A stretch of DNA of 64,000 nt from the NCBI GenBank assembly GCA_947652605.1, contig OX393577.1, forward strand, positions 70,766,108-70,830,107, in the 5' to 3' direction. Source of the DNA: Elmis aenea (lineage: Eukaryota; Arthropoda; Insecta; Coleoptera; Elmidae). Shown piece by piece: positions 37,695-48,700 of this stretch (position 1 is the first letter of the stretch; each line of letters begins with the position of its first letter). The position numbers were made by a program, and so were the translations under genes. The notes beneath the pieces were generated by a model. It saw nothing but the letters and a program-made list of their open reading frames with translations, searched no databases and was not told where the DNA came from.

Positions 37695-40600
37695 CTAAGA
37701 CTCGTTTTTGTTATATTTAATATCTCTATCTATAGTCTTCCCTATATCATCATCCATTTTCCTTTTCGGTGAAGCAATATTTAACGGGGAAACACTAAAA
37801 CCTTCTATGTAGGGTGAAACGAGCTGTAAGACGAATTTTTGATGCTGAATGTTATTCGTATCCAAGCTTATTCTGATTACTACTGGATCAAACGCATGGA
37901 GAATAATATCACCACATCGCTGAGTTTGCTTCTGAAAATATAAAAGAACAATAAGCTCTGACAATCTCACTGTACTTAAATGAGTAATACAAACCTCCTC
38001 GTCATATTCAAAAAATGCAGATGCCTGGCCTTTTTGAGCTAAGAAAAGCGTACACTCCAGACCGTATTTCGGTATCAAAATTTGTAGAGCATTTTTCCTG
38101 ACGTATAAAACATAAGCCTCTTCGTCTTGAAGTTTGCCTTTAAAAAACAACTAAAAACAAACATTCAGTTAATAATTAAAGTAAAAACTGTCGCAGTCCT
38201 TTAATAAACTAATACAACAAATTCCAACTAAAAGAAACAGAAAATTACTACTTGATTAATGCTTGAACCATTTAAGCCAGTGGTCCCCAACCCCCGGGCC
38301 GCGGACCGGTACCAGTCTGTGGATCAAATGGTACCGGGCCGCCCAAGGCCCTGCTTAAAAATGAACATACCCAATAAAAAATTAAATAATTATCGACAAA
38401 AAATAATTGTTCAGCAGGGATTTTGGGCGATACTGAGCCTGAGCATTCATTCTCCCAGTTGGTGCACGATCCACCTGTCTTTGCTTTTAAAAGAGTTTGA
38501 GCGCTACTTCCCAATCACAAAAGACCCACGAATAGGGTTGCCAGAATATCTCTTTTAAAGAGAACATGTCCTCTTTTTTGTCCCAATATTGATTGATGTT
38601 TAACTTTTTGTGTTTAAAACCAATTTCTTTAATAATTAGGTTTAACAGCATTAAATGTCAAAAAAAAATGTTGACCCTTGAATAATAAGTTATTTATTTC
38701 AGAATAAACAATTATTCCAGGAATATACTAGGTAATACAATTTTTTACTTATAAATGTTCTGCTTTGTTTGATTAAGTAAAATATGTTTACATAAAAACT
38801 TTATTTTTTTACAAATCGTATTTTTATTTAATATGTAGCAAAAATAAATTATTTGTGTGAAATCCGCTTGAAAAAGCCCAAACATACTTAATATATTTAT
38901 TGATAAAACGCAACCCACTTAGCAGGTTGCGCCTAAATACGTATGTAATGTGCTTAACAAAACGCCTACTTTCGTCATTTTCAGGCAACCTACGTAGAAA
39001 AGACGTTAAATTAATTGCATATCCATGTAGGCGTAATGTACAGTATGCAACCCACTAAACGTTGCGCCTATTGATAGGCAACCACAACACAACACGCCTA
39101 CATAGACATGCAACTAATTTGACATAGAAATTAGGCAGGACGTCTAAATATGACGAAAGTAGGCGTTTTGTTCAGCACACTGCATACCTATGTAGGCGCA
39201 ACGTGTTAAATGGGTTGCGTTCTGTAATTATGAATTACAATAAAAACTGAACAATATTGTTCTTATGACAAACAAAATTAATTTCTGCAGTATACAGTAC
39301 CAAGGTAATCATAAACTTCAATAAAAATTAAAATAAATTGGGTTAAGATTAAGTTACTAAAGATTTGGTTTTGGACCAGAACTGTCAAAACACATTTATT
39401 AGTAAAAATCCAATAAAAATTAAACAATGCAATATTTATGTCTCAAATATGGATTTATAAAGTATATTGCACTAACTCAATCGAAAAGGAAGTAAAAATC
39501 AAACCATGCTGGTAAAGATTAAATTATTAAAAATGTTGTTTTAGACTAGAACTGTCAAAACACAATTTATAGTAAAAATCCAATAAAAATGAAACGATGG
39601 AATATTTATGTCTTAAATATGATTTTATAAAGTACACTGCACTAACTCAATCGAAAAAAGAAATAAAAATTAAAATAGATCTAGTAACGATTAAGTTATT
39701 AAAAATTTTGTTTTGGATCAGAGCTGTCGAAACACATGTATCAGTAAAAATCCAATAACAATTAAATGATACAGTCTTTATGTGTCTAATATGAATTTAT
39801 GAAGTAGCCTTGCTAAATATATTAAACACTTACATGCGTATTGAAAGCGACTGAAGCCCGTCCTGCGTATTGAGCCATCCGGTTCCTATAGTTCAGATTC
39901 TGGCACAAATTATTCGTCTTATGTTTATCAAGAAGGTCGGGATACGTAGCATCCGAACCCACAGAAACAGCTAATAAACGATGGACAATAATGTCAGCAT
40001 ATCTTCTAATAGGCGATGTGAAATGAGTGTACAAGGGGACGGCTAAGCCGTAATGAAAATATTCTTCCTTCTGGAACACTCCGCTGGGGAAATACACAGC
40101 TTGTAACATACACCGTGTCGTTAATATCCGTAGCATTGTGTTAAGATACGGATTGTCTTCTCGTTCTGCAGAATCTAGAGATAATGCCAGGTTCTTACCG
40201 GTATCGATTTTAATATCGAAGCCCTAAGATTAGATAAAAATTAATATCGAGATTTCGGGACCCATTTTTGTACACACCAAATGCTGGCCGGCCTTAAGAA
40301 GGGGGTCAAAATTTGACGCTGGTGGTTCCGGATGTCGCCGTAACATCGCACAATCAGGAAACGCTTCTAGGATATGCTCGGCAACACTTATATTGGCTAA
40401 AAGCATGAACTCTTCGACCATTGAATTTGTTTCGAATAATTTCTTCACTTCCACATCTATAGGATCCATTGTTTCGGAATCCATTCGTATTTTCACTTCG
40501 GGAGATGCAAGTACCAAGGCCCTATTACAAATTTTTGTTAACAAATAAATCTCAACAATTATTACAACATTTTTACCCGCTTTCAAGTCGTCTACGTTTC

Positions 40601-43376
40601 AAAATTTTTGCCAACATATTCAAGTTTCTCAACGATACAGCGATGGAATCCTTTCTGGATTTGTCGTCGATGGTTATTTGGGCTTCTTCATACGTCATGG
40701 CCTGACGCGATCTAATTATGCTCTTATGGAATCTAGTGTTCAATATATTGGCATCTTGATCCATCTCCCAGATGCATGAAAATGCGAATCGTTCTTCGCC
40801 CCCACGAAGCGAACAAAGATTTGAACTTAGCAGTTCAGGTACCTACACAAAATCATTATTTTAGACAAGGTGATTCAGTTTGACTGTTGCACCCCTATAA
40901 CTTGTCTAATAGTGTTATATTATTTTTCGACGAAAAATCATTGCATTGTGAGCAATAAATTGTAACGCCCTAAGTACACACTAACAGAAGCAAATTGATA
41001 GAAGGTCCATTTACAATTGACTACTCAAAAAATTAGGATTTCTGTCGAAAAAAAAACAAAATTAGACAAATAATAAACTGTCAATTACTACAGCGATAGT
41101 GTTTTGTTTGGTAAAATACGATTTTGTGAAAAATAATAAATAATTATTAAACTGATTTTTCTCAAAAATTTTCCCATGTACGCTTATTTTTTTAATGCAC
41201 TATCAGATTTAGAATTTAATTCTCTATCAGAATCAATAAAAGACACTGAATCACGGTGGAACACTAAATTATTATTTTTATTTTACATGAAACTGGCAAT
41301 GAAAACAATGAAAGACGTGTTGTGCTTACCATGTCGATACGATTATTTACTAGATACACAGTGGTAGCCCTTGAAGCAGCTTCCTTGTCAATTGCCGTTC
41401 CTGGCCTAATAAAATGCGAAACATCAGCTATGTGAACTCCGACTTCAAGTTTATTATTTGTAAGCGGTCGACAGTGTAATGCGTCATCTATATCTGTACA
41501 GCCTGGTGGGTCTACTGAGCAGATATCCAAATATCTTACGTCCACACGAGCCGCAACATCCTGTAAAAAGGCACGGATTAAGTCGAACGAGGCCTGGGCC
41601 AATGGAGCACTTTACCTCATCAGTTATAATCCATGGTAATTTTGGAAGACAACTCAACACCTCTTCTGAAAACTGACTGTGAGGTACATCATGTTCGAGC
41701 AATATCACTTCATTTTCGGTATTTTGGTGTCCTATTTCACCCAAAGCCCTTACGAAATGTCCCTGAAATACACACAACATTACATACGTGTCATCATTTT
41801 TATAATACCACTTACGCTCGGATATCGAGAATGCCGGGGCCACGAATCAATCGACACAATTATTTTCTGAGTCTTCAAAAATTTCGCTTGACGAGTTTCG
41901 ATTCGGATCTTTGAAATTTTTTTATCGGCAGGCACAAACAAATGATACAAAGAATTATCTGCACCATCTTGTTGTAAAATGCCGCAGTACTGTCTCCATT
42001 TGCGGCGAATAATGCCGACTACACGTCCGGTCGGTTTTATGCCTTCTTTTTTACGGGTGTTTGATGTTTTCAGCTCGTTTTCTTTTTTTATGACTTCTTC
42101 GACTCCCGTATCAGTTGCGCTTTCGTCTTCAAGGACTATTTCACTCGGACATATCCATTCGTTTTTGTCGAAAACTTCTACAGCAACGATATCACCGTCT
42201 ACTGCTCTGTTTTGACCCCAACGGCCTTGTACGATTACCTATAATACAAACGATAGTAAAAGAATAAAGAAGCATATTAATATTTTATTCTTACAGGGTC
42301 CTCATACGATTCAACATTAACAGAGCCTTCCAAGAAGTTATCTCTTGATGAATGATAAGTACCTTGATGTAAACGACCTTCTTTAATTCCGGAATGAATT
42401 TGTACGGTCGCTAAATGTGGTGGAAATAAATCAACTGTGTCTTTCTCCACTTGAAAGTCTCGTTTTGCTAGTTTGTCTTCCAAACACTGTGCTTTATCTA
42501 GGTGTGTAACGTACTCAATCACTGCAAAACATTATTCAACACTGCAACGAGAAATATAACACCAATAAAATAAATATATACCTGAGCACGATACAATATT
42601 TTCTTGTTCTGCAATTCTTCGATTTGCAGCATCTTCGGTTATAAAAACAAACTTAATTTTTGGAAGATGTTGAATGTACCACATACATGCTTCCCTAATA
42701 CAGCGATCATTGTAATCATTAACCAATTCCTGCTCACGCTGAGTAATATAACAATCTCTGAAATGACAGGATTAAAAAGGAATTTAAACTGAGCATAAAG
42801 TAGTACTTATGGTGATCATTTGTAAAAACGTAAAAGTGTCGGTTGGAATTTTCAATTATACTGTGTAATCTCTTGTACATGGGTAAGCTTCTGTGCTTTA
42901 CTTCTTGTAAAACGGTATGTAAAATTATTACATTACCAATAACATCCTCTTCTAAAATATCCATCTATAAATATAAAACTTTTCATTATCAGGCAGAAAA
43001 AATTTAGTAGAAGCTGCGGTTTTCTTACTACTAATATTATTTAGATGTAAGATTATTTTTTTAATTACAAATAATTTATTGTAATGAACACATACCTGAT
43101 CCAAGATTACGTTTGTATCCAATATAAGATAATGATTATAGTCATACAAAGAACAAACATTTTGGTGACCAGAGGATAAATTTGATTGAGCTGGCTTACA
43201 TACAGTACATTCATGAAATCCACAAAATATATCGTCCCGTAAATAATGTTCTCTGATATTCTGAATACAAATAAAGAAAATAAAATTACAAAAGCATTAA
43301 TAATTGCTAAAACCCTTTTTACCTTGAGAAAATTTCCTATTTTGTTCTTTTTAATAAACGATTTAGTAGTGAACAT
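37695..43376 (-). CDS. Dis3: Exosome catalytic subunit DIS3 (RRP44)
   Basis: Thirteen exons, all in phase, in transcript order: 43,376-43,323; 43,260-43,096; 42,964-42,807; 42,757-42,582; 42,521-42,295; 42,238-41,816; 41,762-41,616; 41,560-41,330; 40,842-40,577; 40,521-40,278; 40,223-39,834; 38,150-37,995; 37,931-37,695. Product 957 residues, against 958 in human. Features: CR3 cysteines (Cys31, 36, 39), PIN endonuclease with DTNVILDQ (Asp66), two cold-shock domains ([33 protein letters not shown]), the RNB 3'-5' exonuclease with [16 protein letters not shown] (Asp467, 473, 475, 476), [11 protein letters not shown], and a C-terminal S1 domain (LIPKYGLE). DIS3 degrades and processes RNA in the nuclear and cytoplasmic exosome. 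Both active sites look intact. One intron carries three repeats. Confidence 0.97.
38278..38560 (+). mobile_element. hAT transposon fragment
   Basis: The left end CAGTGGTCCCCAACCCCCGG, followed by GCCGCGGACCGGTACCAG, is the terminal sequence of a widespread hAT family found in many animals; its GC content contrasts sharply with the surroundings. Further right the plus strand encodes [20 protein letters not shown], which matches the conserved FERYFP..KDPR stretch near the C-terminus of hAT transposases. The two are joined by a large internal deletion and the frame breaks soon after GLPEYLF, so it is dead. The right end and target duplication are not identified. Recognition rests on memory of the family. 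Confidence 0.7.
38907..39221. mobile_element. Foldback element with about 70-bp terminal inverted repeats
   Basis: The left arm begins AACGCAACCCACTTAGCAGG and runs to CCTACTTTCGTCAT; the right arm begins ATGACGAAAGTAGGCG and ends TGGGTTGCGTT. The arms are about 90% complementary over about 70 bases. The centre carries further partial copies of the same motif (GCAACCCACTAAACGTTGCG at about 39,049). Such nested inverted repeats typify foldback or MITE elements. No coding capacity. Confidence 0.85.
39312..39816. repeat. Tandem repeat, about 171 bp unit, three copies
   Basis: AGTAAAAATCCAATAA occurs at 39,401, 39,571 and 39,743, and is preceded each time by an ACTGTCAAAACACA-like block and followed by AATATTTATGTCT, TTTATAAAGTA and ACTAACTCAATCGAAAA. 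The period is 170-172 bases. Copies differ at perhaps 15% of positions. The array reaches within 20 bases of a DIS3 exon. Confidence 0.9.
40843..41329 (-). other. DIS3 intron, 487 bases
   Basis: AT-rich intron between two RNB exons; nothing recognisable inside. Confidence 0.8.
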
Positions 43377-45733
43377 TTTTTAAAAATATTTTAGTAAACA
43401 CAGCACGATTAACTAAGGTTATGCATTTAAAACTAGAAGCATGCTTAAAAAACCATAGAATCATAAACATTTATGAGTGTTGTCATGGTAATAAAACATC
43501 GTTAACGCTATTTTATTTACAAAAAAAAAAAGATAAACCAGCGTCATTAGTTGTTGTTAGAATCTTTAATTATTTGTTATTTTGCTAATTTTGTTTTATT
43601 TGATAGTTTAAAATTGCCAGTCTTATTTTTGTTTAAGTCAATGCTTTTTTGTTATTTGGAAAATAGGTGCACTGGCACTGTTGCGCAAATGTCCTAAACT
43701 AGTAGTTCAACTCAACCCCTCTCAAATTGCGGTATTGTTGCATATTTAAATTTAAAAATTTGGATATGAATTTAATAAATCATTATTATTACTACAATTA
43801 ATATGCCTTTTGAATATTACAAAACTTCTGGCAAGTTGTGACACATAAAAAGTGACACAATTATCGAAATATATTATTTAAATATTATTTAACAACTTTT
43901 TTTGTATGCTGTGCAATATTTTCAATAAGAATTTGACGGTATTTTGTTAATAAAATCATTACATACAGTACTAACGTAAAAATAAAAATCGTGCAATTGA
44001 AAATTACTGTTATACTTTAATTAAATAAGGTTCAAATAAACTGGCCCAAAAAGCTATTAATGTTGATTTGTATGCGTATTATGAGTCCACACACGTATAT
44101 GTAATAGTATTTTATTTTATAGAACGTATATTAATTGCACAATTTAAAAAATCTAAACACTGGATTTATTTTGTGTTTGAGCCTCGTTTTAAATAAAAGA
44201 GTTAATATTTTTTTATATTGTACACTCTACAGCACAATAATTAGTTTTACGATTTTCAAAATGATTGTGAATAATAACAAAATAATATTCTTTATTTTGA
44301 GGTCACAAAACCTTAAGCAATTATTCGAAAAACAATTAATAATGCATGATATGTTTGTGTGAATAGTATTGAGCCTTTAATAAAAAATTACGAATGACGA
44401 CTTATAAATACAACATTGACAAATATTTATTATACCTTGGAATTCTTTCAGGAAGTGTACAATCTATAATAAATAAATAATTTGACGAGATATTTGTGTG
44501 GAAAATGCCAAGTTTTATATTGAATTACCGTTGTCTGTCCCAATTAGTTTGATTACGAAGCAAGTTTTAATTTTGTAAAGCGTTTATAATACATTAAATT
44601 AGAAAAACCTGCATAAATGAAAATATAATGAAACCCCACACACTTCTATCATTCATAAGTAATTAATAATTATTATCAGTATAGACTTTAACATAGTAAC
44701 ATCAAATGGTTAAGAAACACTGTTTTAAAGGCTTAAAAACGATTAAAAATAAATCGATAATCTACAGCTCACAGTAAAAAAATTATTCTGAAGAAAAAGA
44801 AGCTTAATAAAAACATGTAATGATTATATTTAGTCTAGTTGGGTATCAGTAGCACTTGGCTAGTTTTAAAAAAAATGTTTTTTTTAATGATTTCAATAGG
44901 TGAGTTCATGAACAGATATGAAAGAGAACCGTCAATGGACTGTTCTCAGCAAGTTTAGTTTAGGTTTAGTTTTAGTTTAGTTTAAGCTAACACAACATTT
45001 ACTTATTGTTCACAAGCAACAGATTGTAAATAAACAAGGATTTATATATAAAAAAAAAAATGAACAGATATTTTTATTACTGTTCCTTGGTAATACATAC
45101 ATAACGTTTTTCTGAGACAATATAATGAATTACGTTTACCAAGAACAATTCAACAAAATTAATAAACACTTTACAAAGTAATGTCCACCCTTTCATTTCC
45201 TGTTGATGAATTATGTCGCTTTTAAGGACAATGTACCATTATTGCGACAAAAAAAAATTATTACTAGCTATACATAAATCAAACAGTTCTTTAGTTAAAT
45301 TAATTCAGTCGTATATCTAAAGGGGCATCTATGTTCACATGCGCGAGTGCTGTGTGTATTAAATGACATGAAAAGGTATCCATGACGCACAGCGTCGACA
45401 GACGTCGGCAAGCGTCACTTAGTTTGCGTGTTCTTCACACCCCGATAACACGATGCGTCCGTATTTTGCATTCACATGCGGGTACACGTAAAAATACAAT
45501 ACGCACAATTTTAACACAATATGGTACTACTTCTAATAATAAAATTTTTTCGAAAATAATTTTAAATTGTGATAAGTTGAGAGGAAAAAAATCGCTTGCA
45601 AGCTATTTAAATAGACAAGTCGCGTTAAATTTTGTTGAACAAAAATAACGCAAATTTGTTTTTATACCGCTAGTTTCTTAATTATGCATTTATTTGCGGT
45701 GTTTTTAATCCATAATTTTTTTCTAACCTTATC
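43377..45733. promoter_or_regulatory. Intergenic region between divergent DIS3 and kinesin genes
   Basis: The two genes point away from each other. The DIS3 end is AT-rich without a clear core promoter. A GTTTA-rich run lies at 44,951-44,986. On the kinesin side, about 45,325-45,490 is rich in CpG and contains two copies of TTCACATGCG and GACAGACGTCGG, standing out from the AT-rich background; this is the best candidate promoter of the kinesin. The 88-codon frame at 45,382-45,648 overlaps this patch and is probably 5' UTR or chance. Confidence 0.5.
44951..44986. repeat. GTTTA-rich simple repeat
   Basis: Irregular repeats of GTTTA, GTTTAG and GTTTTA run for about 36 bases. It is not the insect telomere repeat TTAGG, although one GGTTTAG unit resembles it. 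Confidence 0.8.
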
Positions 45734-48700
45734 ATGATGGTGACGAGACCTGTTAATTTGTTCAAAACACCACCGGGCTCGCGAGGCCCAAGTCCAACAC
45801 GTAACGCAGCTTCTAAAAATGTTAAGTTAAGCCCTCTTCAGTCCCCATCTTCAAAGAGGAGTCCCGGTAAAACACCTCCAGGAAGAATCCAGGTGCAAAG
45901 AAACGGTACGCCAGAGAAAATAATTGTTCGTTCCAGAGGCAACAGTCCTGCAAAAACTGAAACTTCTAGTTTGCCAAGATCCAGAGGAAGCGAGTAAGTC
46001 CTGTGTGGAGTTATTAACAAATTTATTATTGATAGACGTTGTAACACAGTTCGATGTTTTTATTACTTATTCATCACGGCAAATAGGGTAAATTTAAGTT
46101 ATAGATACGTCTTATTGATTTTTTATGGTAAAAATTTGTTCCACGTTACAAAAAAATTGTTTAAAATTGTATAACTCAATCATTTTTGAAATTTTAAAGG
46201 TAATCTATTATTCCTCGAATTTAATTTCAAAAATAGTTCGATTACACTGTTTGCTTTTTTCAACAACTTACAGTTATTTGTTTAACAAGATTTAATAACG
46301 TAGTTTGTACTCTCTACTCTAATAAAGTCGATTTTTTTAAGTCACGTTGAACTATCTATAAATACTTTGATGTCAAATTGTCACTGATGTTATCAAAACA
46401 ATGCTAAAACATGCAGGTGCTTTTAAATGATACCATCATACCCATATACATCACTGGTTTTCAGGAAATTCACAGTTTTTCCAATGAAGCACGCAACAAT
46501 CTCCAATGGATTTTTCATGGTCGCTTAAAAATTAATGATGGTGTTAATTTATATGTAAACGAGTTTCTAGAAGAGAAATTCGGCAGAATTTTTTCATAGT
46601 TCACAGAAAATGTATACTAATCAGCGGATTTGCAGAATTTAACTTTTTTCGTTCGTAGTTATTTTCCAAGAATGACTTATGTTTGTTTGTGTTATGCAAA
46701 TGTGCTGTTTAAGAATCAGATTATGTCTGTGATGTATTTTATTACGTTTATTAGCTATTACAAAATGTAAAACTATTTTTTTTTGTAAAAATCTGATATT
46801 TTGGGCAAAAATATTTGTACTTTATATTTAATCTCAGGCAATTATTCAACACGCCCTTAGCAATATATATATTTACCATGAATACATTCAGAAAGTGATC
46901 AAAAATTAAAATATCTCCTTGCAATTTTTTTTTGTGAAAATACGAAAAATGTGCAATTGGCTCTTAAGATTTAACAACAACTGTTAAACAGACTCTAAAG
47001 GACACATATCTTACCAGTATGTAAGATATGTAATAAATGTTTACAGCTCTTCAATTTTTTGAAGAAAAAAATACAATTGTATAACCTAGTTTTTTTGTGT
47101 AAAAAATCAACAATTGACTCAATTTTTTTAAATGTTGAATACACTGTAAGTAATAATTATCGACCCTCTGTCCTTTCAAAAACACCTTCAAAAAATGTCT
47201 ACAGCTCTTTTGAATAATTGATTTAGTGGTTGACTGGAAGTCACCCCATAATGGTCTATGAATAGAAATATTCAAAACTGTTTTTTTTACCAATTACTGT
47301 CAAAATTGTAATACGTAATACAAATACACAGTGTCGTTTATTAATTATTCCTTTCCTTAAATTTGTACGTTTATTAAACACGCAATACAAACGCAATTTT
47401 TGTCGACACAAGAAGACGAAGAAGAAAATGAAAACCCTGCGAAATGTTTCTTAAAAATTTAATATAATCAATTTTTTTACTATATCAGGCAGGTCTTTTA
47501 TTCAATTCTTTCAAGAAAAATTATATTTTTTTTACAGATCTGGTAGCATCGAGCAACTAGACGAAAACAGCCAACTAGGAAGAATTATATCAAGCTGTAA
47601 TCAAGCAGAGGACAATATTAATGTTGTTGTTAGGTACGTATTACTATTTAATGCAAATTACATACATTCATGTTTGAGCAGCATTCGTATTACATGTGTT
47701 TTTGTGTTTTTTTGACGTTTTAACGATCATTACACGGTTTCTATAACACGAAATCAGTTATTTGATAAATTGCCGACTGATTGGTTCTTTTAAAACCAAC
47801 AAAACTATCTTTGTTACAAAGGAAAACTGTCTAAAAAATTAATGGTTTAATGCAATTACAGCCTATAAGCATGTTAAAACCCTTTAACGTAAATATTATT
47901 CAAATCATTCCATTTTTCATTCGACAAACACGCAATTAACATTAATTTGGACAGTAATAAGACGGTTATATGAAATCCGAGCGGTCAATTTCTAGTCACG
48001 TTATTTTAATAAAAATAATCTGTGAAAATAATCGTTTCCATTTATTTTTTCTTGGTTTCTTATGCGTACACTTTTACTCAAATTGTCAAATTTAATTTAA
48101 AATGAAATAAAATATATTAGCAAAGTTGTTATAACAATTAACGTTCCTTAAAATCCAAGAAAATATTTTGTCAGGAATCGTGCTTTTATGTTTTGAAACA
48201 TTTTCAATGAATCTTTACAAACCAAATTATACAGTAAATACATTTCCTGACATTTTCAGATTTTCAAATTAACCTGTCAAATCGCGTTTTTACATTTGCT
48301 GGTGATAACAAATTGGTTTTTAATGGATCTATCGATAAATAATCGTATTGGTTTTAACTAAGAAGTTTTTTTTTTACAGTAAATCGTTGCCCTAGAAAAC
48401 TTAATAATTAATAAGCATTTTAATGGTCGCGTTACATGTACAACTTTCGGTAATTTTCCGTTAAATAATTTTTCAAATTGCATCTGAAACTATTAAACGT
48501 CTGCATGTAATGTATTAAATTATGATAAACAAGTTAAAAACGTAATAATTATTAGTTTATAACGCTGTCCTGCGACTAGTCCGAGTTTCCGGGGAATAAC
48601 AAGCCCGGAGTTGAAATTGGGTCTCATTACTCTTAATACATAATATCTTAGGATTTAAGCCGTAGTTTTTGTGCCCATATTCCAATATACGTTTAAATTT

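Larger units (their letters stand above)
38151..39833 (-). other. Repeat-filled DIS3 intron
   Basis: This 1.7 kb intron, between the RNB exon and the S1 exons, is the largest in DIS3, and most of it consists of three unrelated repeats in a row: a hAT fragment, a foldback element and a tandem array. Splice sites on both sides (donor GTAAGTGTTT, acceptor TTGTTTTTAG on the minus strand) look normal. Confidence 0.85.

Noticed and set aside
44951..44986. Telomere-like repeat
   Set aside because: Units are GTTTA/GTTTAG rather than TTAGG and the run is short and internal.
45376..45392. RFX X-box in the kinesin promoter (GGTATCCATGACGC)
   Set aside because: The left half fits loosely but the right half lacks the needed RRNAAC pattern.
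45382..45648. 88-codon frame upstream of the kinesin as a separate small protein
   Set aside because: It overlaps the CpG-rich putative promoter and shows no family resemblance; 5' UTR or chance is more likely.
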